A stretch of 64,000 nt of DNA from positions 11,238,019 through 11,302,018 of the forward strand of contig OY744608.1 in assembly GCA_963556255.1 (NCBI GenBank), in the 5' to 3' direction. The DNA is from Allolobophora icterica (Eukaryota; Annelida; Clitellata; Crassiclitellata; Lumbricidae). The position numbers and the translations under genes were made by a program. This document shows, piece by piece, positions 23,537 through 33,700 of this stretch (position 1 is its first letter; the number at the start of each line of letters is the position of its first letter). A model generated the notes under the pieces. That model searched no databases, was not told where the DNA came from, and saw only the letters and a list, made by a program, of their open reading frames with translations.

Positions 23537-24800
23537 GATATTTTCGCTAACGACAACTGAAATTAGAAGTAAACATAAACGATTTCATTAACAAAAGCTA
23601 GGAGTAAAAGTACGAATTATTTCAGCAGCAAAAACGAAATCAGGAATTTAATTATGAATTATTTGCCGAATTAAAATTATGAACAAAATTAGGAATTACT
23701 GTCAGAACTAAAATCATTTTAGGCCCATTTCTTGTGGCGCTTAAGTTAAGAAGAAGGCGAGTATTTATTTTGGGTTGAATCGCTAAATTGTAAAATTATG
23801 AGTTTATCGAGAATGTTGGACGGAAGGAAGCGAGATACCCCGGTTTGAGATTTTCCATTTTGATGAAGCTACAGGCAGATCTGCACAGTGCATATTTTAA
23901 GGAATTTAGACTAGGCTACTGGGACAAAATCACCTATGGGTCTAGTTCATGACCTTTTTTGGAACTCGTCTCTGACAAACTTTTATGACCTTTTTTGGGA
24001 ATTCATCTCCCGAAAAAGTTGATGACTTTTTTTAGGAATTCATGTCCCGAAAAAATTGATGACTTTTGTAAACCAATTCATCTCCCAAAAAAGTTGATGA
24101 CTTTTTGGGAATTTCATGACAATGCGTTTTACTAATTCTTATTCTACTACTACTGGGGCAAATCTTAAAACTCTTGCAACATTTGTCCCACTAGTTATAC
24201 TTTAAACATACATTGCCTGGAACAAATTAGCCTAACTACTGGGACAAATCATAGGACTACTGGGACATTTGTCCCACTAGTTATACAGTTAAAATATGCC
24301 CTGGATCCACATACCAAGTACCAAACGGGGAAAATGACGGAATTTGTGGAACAGCACTTGTTGAAAAATACAAGCAACACAAGTTTTAGGTTGGGAATAG
24401 AAGAATGGTAATACTCTGGCCTGAAGAGCCTTAGATCTTGAAAAGTCGCAGTTTGATACTCGTATATTCCCTTTAGGTCGACTTAGCCTTCCACTCCCTA
24501 GAGGCAACAGTAAAATGGCATATTTTTACAGCACTGAAATTAATAATTATTTGAAAAGTAAAATAAAAACTAAAATTACTTGAGAACTGAAAATGAAACG
24601 AAAAGTAAAATTATCTGTGATGTAAAATTAGAATTAGAAGTTAAATTCAAGAGCACAGAAATGTAGTAAAAACTGAATTCGGAATTATTTTTAGAAGTCA
24701 AATATCCAGTGCTTTTTTCAGCTACTAAAAATAATTTATTTACTTTCATAATAAAACCGATAAATTTAGTTATTTTAATTTAATTTCAGTGATGTGAAGT
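23537..24800. repeat. Unclassified repeat-rich segment
   Basis: It is AT-rich with many GAAATTAGAA/AAAATTA words at both ends. An array of four imperfect about 35-45 base units (TTGATGACTTTTTxxGGGAATTCATCTCCCGAAAAAG) lies at about 23945-24125. CTACTGGGACAxAT and GTCCCACTAGTTATAC recur at about 23918, 24188 and 24265. Nothing coding. It resembles a non-autonomous element but I could not define its ends. Confidence 0.4.
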
Positions 24801-25640
24801 GTTTTCAGTGTTTCTTGAGACCCCTCCCAACTCCAATCCCGTTTTTCTCCGGATATTAGCCCTTCCATAATTGTTCTGTTCCGGAACCTATTGTTCAGTA
24901 ACTTCAGTTCCGGAACCTTTTTTTCTAGAAAAAAGCATTGATATATCACTGCTTGCGTTTGTCCTAATCAATCATGTTTCCTCAGGCCTTCTAGTCACTA
25001 GAGCCCGTATCCTAAACAACGTTTTTGGAAAGAATAAATAAGACATAGACAACATATTTTCGTTATAAATATTATTATTATTATTATTATTAAAATTCTT
25101 TAATAAAAAAAAAACAAAACCGAACCGCACATTGGTGAATAAGCTGAGAGAAAATATAAGAAATAGAAGAAGAACATAGTAAAATTTGGAAAAAAGATAA
25201 ATAAAAAGTTAAGAATTGAAAACTAGAACTAATTATGCAGCATCAAAAGCATCATGAAAAAGAGATAAGAAACTGGATAGTAGGTAGTCTATAGGTAAAT
25301 GCAAGTCTAAGGTACATAAAAGTAGCGATAAAGATTAAATCATACAATTCGCTGATGTGTAAAAGTTCACTTAAATCTTCACACTTTAAGAATGAGTCTT
25401 TAAACAGAGATTTAAAGAACGCCAGATGGTTAGCTTAGGACTAGAACAGCGTAGATCCCAGAAACAGCAAACAACATTATACAATGTGCAACGGAGTCCC
25501 TAGAAATGCTTTCTGACAGATTAAACTTTTTTAACAGAATAGAAGTATCGATAGCTGAAGCTCCTAAATTAGAAAGCAATGTCGCAGCCTTGGGTTAAAA
25601 CCCCGATCGCGAATACGTCGCTATTACAGCTACTTGAGCT
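24801..25640. other. AT-rich DNA with a probable LINE 3' tail
   Basis: TTATTATTATTATTATTA at about 25072-25092 is followed by TTCTTTAATAAAA...CCGAACCGCACATTGGTGAATAAG. The same sequence flanks the hAT insertion at 51383-52807, so it is a repeat family and probably a minus-strand LINE 3' end. I recognised no protein. Confidence 0.4.
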
Positions 25641-26450
25641 GTGCTTGAACCCAAACGTCACGCCCCTATGATGTCACATCCGGTGGTCCCGAAGATCAGA
25701 CCGGAAGTGAACCCGTGTTGAGACGGAGCGAACGTCTCAGCCTGAAGGTCAGGCCTTACTATAAGGTACCAACCGCTTGCCAAACATTTCCCTAGTCGTT
25801 GAACCAGCCACGCATTGTAGATGAATGGCGATCCTCTCGTTCCCGGTTACTGGAACCCTTCCTCTTCTATGATGCATGGTCTTGTTGTTCCCACTGGATG
25901 AACGCTACCCTGCGAGAGCAGGCGACTTTCCTGAGTGAGTATGGCGAAGACTAGGAGGCACAGGTGCGTCTCGCTGGGCCTCCCTCCACCCACGGGAAAG
26001 ATACTGCTGCGATTAGCGATAAAACGAATTTCACAACCACACATAATATATTGAATGATACTGCAGCTGAAAAGATAGCTATCGCAGATGGACCTGACTG
26101 ACTTCGCAACAAGATACCTACACGAAGTTGACGATCGATTACATATAGGCCTATTTCGAGCGAATGCTCCGATAATTTAATTCGTTCGATGAATTCGATC
26201 ACCATCGCCGACAACATGAAGTCGCCTACTGGTGTCTTAAATCCCTTCCTCTTCTATGATGCATGGCCTTGTTCTACTCGTTCGCAATCTCACTGGATGA
26301 AACCTACCCTCGACCGGGCAGAAAACGAGACCATCCTTCGCATGTGGTACTTTTTTTGTCAAGGCCGTTCTCAAACGCCGCCTACAAGAGATAAATTATA
26401 TAGCAACAGACAGTTTTGAAAAACGGCCTTTAACATAAAGTATACTCACT
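25641..26450 (+). repeat. Far-upstream part of the PIN-C unit
   Basis: It aligns with 37610-38285 upstream of PIN-D and partly with 62850-63290. Shared words: GCGAATGCTCCGATAATTTxATTCG, CACCATCGCCGA, CTTCCTCTTCTATGATGCATGG, CGGGCAGAAAACGAGA. It marks the boundary of the duplicated unit. The open frames 25847-26217 are not conserved as protein. Confidence 0.6.
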
Positions 26451-26745
26451 GCTCACAGCATGGAATCGAGTTAATGCAAATGAGCTCCAAAGCCTTCTGT
26501 TGTGACCAGATCGTATTAAATGCATTTCTAGGGTGGGTGGGTACGCGAAAATTGCATTCATTATGGCATTTGAAACGTAGGCATATAATTATATCCAAAT
26601 AGATTTTCAACAGATTTAAGAGCTTCTTATTTATGAATCGATCGAATGCTATTGGTTGCTATGCATATAATTTCCGACGGCCATCCAACGCTATGAATTC
26701 CACGGAAGCCTCTGAAGTCCGACAGACAGTTCTGCGGAATTAGAA
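26450..26745 (+). promoter_or_regulatory. PIN-C promoter with a mutated TATA box
   Basis: It is close to 38285-38588 of PIN-D. At the TATA position it reads CCATCCAACGCTATGAATTC, so TATAAAT has become TATGAAT (26692-26698). The leader CCGACAGACAGTTCTGCGGA is intact. Transcription of PIN-C may be weakened. Confidence 0.65.
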
Positions 26746-26791
26746 ATGTTTTCTAGAATATTCTACGTTTCGTTGTTCCTGGTTGTTTGTG
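26746..26791 (+). CDS. PIN-C exon 1 (signal peptide)
   Basis: It encodes [15 protein letters not shown] plus one base, with donor GTGAGTGAT. It is identical at the protein level to PIN-D exon 1. Confidence 0.85.
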
Positions 26792-27762
26792 GTGAGTGAT
26801 CGCTAAGAGTCGAACTGATGATAAATACTTAGAAAAATACAGATAATTAGAAGGGCGATATAATGACAATGGCGGTGATTGTCTTGCTATTTCAGCTGAC
26901 AATGAAGATAACACTGAGACACACAAACAGACAGACAGCCAAATACAAAGAAGCAGAGACATGCGGACACAGAGTCAGCCAGCGATTTTGTCAGTAAGGC
27001 AATCTGGTAATGAATGAACGAATGAATGAAGTTAAGATTATTGTTTGTTTGAATTATTCAGTGATGAATCCATCCACGTTTCTTTGCACGCTGACCAACT
27101 TTCTTATCGACATTATCTTCAGACTGCATGCGCGATAACAATAACTAATCAAATGACGTGCTATTCCAGATTTTAAAACGATTCCAGCTCATCCTTCCGA
27201 AATTCCGCAAAGGAGTTATTAATGAAGCAAACTACTGTGTTATCGCTCGGATGTAGCCCCAAATCTATTTCTGCTGCCTCAGCCTTGGGTTACTTCGGCA
27301 GCGATTATAAAACAGCAGGCGATTTAAGTAACACATAGGCCCAAGTAGTTTTCTATGATGCTAGTAAATATTGAACCGCACTGTGAGGCTGACGACTGCT
27401 AATCTGATCTTCTGTGGTGGATCTCCCTATTGAGGTGATGAATCTCCCTGTTGAGGTGACGGGTCTCCCTTCTTAGGTGGCGGATCTCATAATTTGGGTG
27501 GTTGGTCTCACAATGCAGGTGGCGGATCTCAAATCAGAGGTGCCGGATCTCAGATCCGGGTGGATCCGGCTAATTTAACCACTGACTTTTATCGTCCGAA
27601 ACTTTCAATCCCTCAGACACAACACCTTCGATTCCCATCGTTGCCGCCATCCTTTGCTCGCATTGCCGCTTACCAAGCAGACATGCGCAGTGAAGTCCGA
27701 TCACGTGACCGTGTGGATTTATTTTTAGAACGAGGATTGTAAACTTGTAAAGTGCATCGATT

Positions 27763-27799
<37 letters not shown>

Positions 27800-30700
27800 G
27801 CAATTTTTTATTGATCCACAAAGCAAACGTGACAATATACAAGAAAATATAATTTAAATAGCCACTATGATGATGATAAGGTTTGAAACATTAAGATATT
27901 AATGGGTTCAGAAGGCTATATCATGCTGTGAGTGGTCAATAGGAAGCCGTAAAAGGACCACGGTCCCGCTAGGAAGGTCCCCCCATTTACTTAACAAAAC
28001 TCGACGACGGCCATGTACACATGATTAGACCTATTTAGAAACAACGAATTGGTAAAAGGTGGGCAACTAGTTAACGGAATAGCAAGTGGCCAAAAAAATC
28101 AGATTGGAGGGGGCATCGCAGCAGGCTGTCACTGGGCGGTCTGTCTAGTCAGTTGGTGTGAACGAAGGCTTTTTTAAAAAACATAGTAACTTGGGATGTG
28201 TCGTAATTCAGAGGGGAGACTATTCCATAGTTTTGGTCCTAGATTGGTTATTAAGAATTTCCGTATGTTAGTACGTGCAAATTCAATCTGGTAAGAGTTG
28301 GGTTTATTCCTAGTAGAGTAGGGATGAATATCCGAGGTACTTGTGAAAAAGTTAATAAATGCATTGGGTAGTGTACTGAAAGTAGGAATATAGCGGTGCA
28401 TGAAATCGCAGATTTGATAAGATGTTATACTGGCAATGGTCAATAAGCCCATGGACTGGGCATGGGAATTTCTTGTGGATCTACTAATGACTCGAATAAT
28501 GCGCTTTTGTCGGACTACAAGACGTTGTAAGTTTGACTTGTAGTTTGCTGCCCAGACTAAATTGCCATAAGAGAGGTAGGCCCTAAGGGCATACAAGTGA
28601 ATAGTAAAGATTTAACAGAATTTTTGAGGGGGTGAGTGAGGAAATGCGCGTGATGATCCAAATGGTTTTAGAAATTTTATTTGCAATGTGAGCAATACGG
28701 ACAGACCAGTTGACGTGTTGGTCAGTTGACGTGTTGACTGCAAGTGGTAAGGTAAGAAGAGCTGAGTAGACAACGGGAATTATTTACGCAATGACCGTAA
28801 CTATGAAAATTAAACAAATTCACTGCCATTTACCTAAAATCAAAACACTAATGTAGACTATGTTCAACCCAGGCATGTTAGCCCATTCCAAGCAGGGCGA
28901 TATCCAAAAAACATTTCTAAACATCGACTTTTCGGGTTATTGACCTAGAAATCCCGACCGCTGATAGCTTGTCCAGAAAAACGTTTATCATCAGGATGCT
29001 TGATGAAGCTGCTTAGTTTACGCTATGGGTAAAAACAATATAAATTGGGAATAATTGAGACGAATATTAGTGGCTAATATTAACATATTATTACTATATT
29101 ATCTGTATAAACATGTTTACGTTGCTGTACACCAAAATGCGGTTTGCAATTGGTTCCAATAAAGAATATTCTATTCTATTCGATTCTATTAATAGTTAAG
29201 TCAGCGAAGTAATTTAGACTATGGAAGCGCGGTTTGATTGCTCTGTCTGATTTTCTTAGCGCCTTCAAAAGAAATTTGTGATATAGGCCTAGTGTTGCTT
29301 TTAACATTTAACAAATGATTATAAGATCATCTGCAAATTTCAAAGTTCACAGCTCAAGATATTCTCATCCTACTTGTTGCGATTGTCCTTTACCATTGGT
29401 GACATGTTAGTAAATCTATTTTGCAGATGCTGAATTAAGACGTTGGCCACAAGTACTTGGAATGGTAAGTATATGCAGCAATTTAAGCTATTTCGATATT
29501 GTTTCCGTGTAATACTAATGGAATTTCTAAGCAATTTGATTAAAATGAGTGATCATTGTCTTCTTCTTTAATCGCCCTAAAAAGCTTCTGCGTCTTTTGT
29601 ATTTTTCATTCGATGTATGCAGCCGATGTTCTAATAGTAATCACTTATTTATATTGCGCATCTGCAAGAGAGACTCATTAGAGACGCCCGACCTAACGAC
29701 AGAAATCCAGGATCTAAGAGGATCGTATTCAAGGACATTCAGAATAGAGATAAAGAAAGACAAAGGAACTCATGTCGTAGGATGCTAAGCAACCTTTTTC
29801 AGAGAGTTGGGCCGACCCTAGCGGAGCCTCTTTGATGCACAATCGGAAGTTCGGACTGTTGGGAAAAAGCAGGTCGCCCTGTGTCTGGAATGGATGAGCC
29901 CGAGACAGGCAACTCTCTGAGATAACATTCGAGACTCCAGAAAGTGGATTGTTCATTAAAACAGGTCTGAATGACAATATCTGATGCGAAACTCCTAAAC
30001 TCCATGTGTTTGTGCATCGGCAACCAATGCAATTCCTCCCAACTGAAGCTGTATATGTGCCAAACTTAGATATCCCTCAAACGTTGCATTTCGGGGCAAA
30101 TGAGCTAGGCTGCAATTGCACTGTATTGTATTGTGTGGTATTTATGCATTTATAAAGCGCCTCTTGCAGTACAACCTAATCAGAAGCGCTCCCAGTGCGA
30201 AGGGCCCCGTGAGAAAAGAAAAGTCTTAAGACAGCGAGAAGTAGCAGAAATGCCTCCAGTTAGAATCTGTGAGCGAGTCATAGGAGATGCGTAGGCACGA
30301 TGTTGAGCCATAGAAGTCTGGGTCCGAGGGATCAAAAGGTCATGACAGTCTAAAGAACGGAGAATACGGCCAGAGGCAACCGACAGAGGTCGACAGATAA
30401 GATCACAAAGATAACAAGGACCTTTGCCCGGAACGCTCGAGAGGTAAGGACAAGAATTTTAAACTGGATACGCGCGGTGATCGGAAGCCAATGCAACTGC
30501 TCAGACATGAAAGTCGAGATATGAGAGTAGCGTGGAAGCAGGCCCGGATTAAGCCCTCGATGGGCCCTCGCCAAATTCTCCGGGGGGCCCTTAATTTCTT
30601 ACCCCTTCCCTCACCATACCCACTTCTTCCCTTCCCAAATTTTTAATGCTGACTATAACTCAAGCTTAAAAATGTGTAGCCTAATAAAAATACCAAAACA

Positions 30701-33700
30701 CATGTTAAAATTAGGGCTGTACCGGATATTCACTTCGCATTCGCTTCGGGGCCGAATAGTGGGCCAAATAGCTATTCGTTATTCGGCCGAATAGTAGCGG
30801 TCGGACCGAAAACGAATAGTGGTCACGTGACATCTGTTTCTGCACATGCGGCTGCCATAGCGAGTGGAGTGAACGTTGAGTGACAATTTCTAAGTTTAGT
30901 TAAATTATTTCCATTCCTAGTTTACACAGACTGGCAGAAGGATGCAAAAATTACATGCAGTTAACCGTTTACTTTTAGTTTATGCATTAAATTTACTGAA
31001 CTGAAACTTTTGTTTACATTTGAAAGTTTGAATATTGTCGGTAGACCTATTTTGTACACTATTCGTATTCGTATTCGGCCGAATAGTTGGTCCAATTATT
31101 CGTATTCGGCCGAATAGTGATAATTACCTATTCGGTACAGCCGTAGTTGTTACCGTTAAAGCAGTCCAAGATGCAGTACCACACTCCAGTCTTGTTGTCA
31201 AGACCTTATACCTCAACACCAAGACCAAGACCAAGACCTTGAACCTCAAGACCAAGACCAAGACCAAGACCTTGAACCTCGAGACCAAGACCAAGACCAA
31301 GACTTTGAACCTCGAGACCAAGACCAAGACCAAGACCTTGAACCTCAAGACCAAGACCAAGACCAAGACCAAAAAAAATCGAAATCAGGTCAAGACTTCT
31401 AAAAATTGTCAAGTCGGAATATTCGCTATTTTAATGAAAACATGAGTATTTTATTTTATTCAAGCAAATTAACTTTAAATGAAAACTGCAGAGAAATCCG
31501 AATTTGTATTCAAAAGTCCTTCATGCAACCTCTTATACCAAATGCCTTTTGTATTTTATAAAAAACCAATTCGCTCAGAATTTTCTGACCAAGACGTGCC
31601 TGGTGGGCCTCATAAAAATTCCGCCATGTGAAAAAATACGTTCTACGGGTGCTGAAGTCGCTGACACACACAGAGCAGCTTTTCAAGCACTGGATGTAAA
31701 TGTACAGATAGTGAGTCTTTTTGAAATCTTCCCATGGTTTATCATACCGTCTGATACAGAATAAAGTGTTGCTGCTGCCAATGGGTTTTCCTGACCAACA
31801 TGACTTGTATCCATCCATAGATATTGGTCGTATGATGCAAGCAGGCTTGATACAGAATTCTTGAGTTCTGTTAAATGACTGTTCATATTAACAGCCGGTC
31901 TTGGTCTTGGTCTTGCGAGACCAAGACCAAGACCTTGAACCTCAAGACCAAGACCAAGACCTTGAACCTCAAGACCAAGACCAAGACCAAGACCTTGAAC
32001 ACCAAGACCAAGACCAAGACCAAGACTTTTAAAAACGAACTCGAGTGCACTCGAGACCAAGACCGTGGTCTCGAGGACAACAAGACTGCCACACATACAA
32101 ATTTCAGACACAGCTGATGTACCTTCAGTGCAAGGCGTATAGTTACCACAGTTTCGAAATGTGACTGAAATACCACCAACATTTCGATCCTACCCTTCGT
32201 CTGGCTCATTTGATGTGACTGTCTGTTTTTTAGTGTTGCCTACGAAAAATCTCTCCAATTTCGGAACAGAGGCAACGCTATTTCTTTCCCTGTCAGTACG
32301 TTCGTTAGCTACTCACCTTTTTTGAGCACCGGAAAGTTGAACTATTTTTTCTTTGGTATTGTTCACTTTTCATGAATATAGTCATATAATATCCAGCACG
32401 GTTGTTTATTTGTTTTTTGAGACGAAGACGAAATCATAATTAGAACTGGTACAGATATATAGGAGGCCATTGATCGCCATCATTACAATCAACCACCAAT
32501 TCACAACTGACTCCTGACGCAAATTTACACTGCCCTTGAAGAGAAAATCTGAATAAATGTGAAAATGCACAGTAACAAATTCTTCTTGTTCACGCGAGGG
32601 GCCCCCCTGACGACGGCGGGCCCCGCCATGGCATAAATGGCATACTGGTTAATCCGGCCCTGCGTGGAAGGCGAGCAATCAGGCGAGCATCTGCGTTTAA
32701 TGCTTAATCATCAGCCCACAGCTATTAAGGCAGATGAGAAGCATTCTCTTGGAATCAGAGAACCTACATTTTCATAAGTATCTTATTAGAAAATTGTCTT
32801 TCGAAGTTGTAGTTTGCAGCGATGTTTTCATAAAATCGCTAGACGGCGAGAGGAGAAGCAGGCCGCCATTTCACGTCTCGCTAAGAAAGATTTTGCAAAG
32901 TCCAGGCGAACACGCGAATGAACGATGAATTCTCTGCGTGTCATTCGTTTGCAATCCTTTTGGACAAGAAGTCTGAACCTAAAGTCAAATGCCATTTGCA
33001 AAGGAAATCACTGATTAGTGTCTGTTATGACGAAATTGGAGTTGGAGAGGTAATCGCTGGTGAGCGTCGTCAGATTTTATTGAACATTCAAGACGAGGAA
33101 ATGTGGGTTACCTTCGAAAGCTTTGCAATCCATTGATCCACATGGAATTGATTGGCCTGCTAGCATCGTTGTCATAACGCACCAGAGATCGATTGTCAGT
33201 GTTATCGTCGAAGCTGCGTGCGCGATCAGCGGGGAGATGGTTGAATGGTAACACGCTGGCACGAAGATCCGAAGGACTCGGGTTTGATACCCGCTAGCCC
33301 CATGAAGGTTGTCTTAGCCTTTTCACTTTCAAGGGCAAAATACGCTCCCCAGAGGGCGACTGTGAAATGAGCAGTAGGACAGATGGACGCCTTTCGCAAT
33401 ACAGTTACATTCGACTCCTGTTAAACTAGTTATCATCTGTTACTATTATATCATGTAATTTACAACGTAGGCTACTAGTCTACTTGAATTTAATAATTTA
33501 ATAAGAGAATATTATTATTATTATATTTACCTGGTCATCTTATTGATCTAAACATCACCTACAGACAAGTGCTTTATGGAACCTACAACTAACGATGTCG
33601 CATTCTTTTTGAAGTTTTCAAATTGTAGACTATCCAATTTTTGGGGGATAATTGTAGGCCTATTGTATGCTCTAGGATCAGTTTTGTTTTAAGATTGCAG

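Larger units (their letters stand above)
30539..32662 (-). mobile_element. hAT element with 8-bp target duplication
   Basis: The termini CAGGCCCGGATTAA and TTAATCCGGCCCTG are inverted repeats. The flanking CGTGGAAG occurs at 30531-30538 and 32663-32670, a perfect 8-base duplication as made by hAT transposases. The minus strand around 31710-31610 encodes [19 protein letters not shown] followed by IFMRP, the hAT dimerisation-domain signature (SAPVER.FS..G). No full transposase frame remains. A MITE-like insert (30712-31145) and two CTTGGTCTTG arrays are nested inside. Confidence 0.92.

Noticed and set aside
31035..32209. Lys-Thr and Leu-Gly/Val repeat frames on both strands
   Set aside because: They are translations of the ACCAAG minisatellites inside the hAT element.
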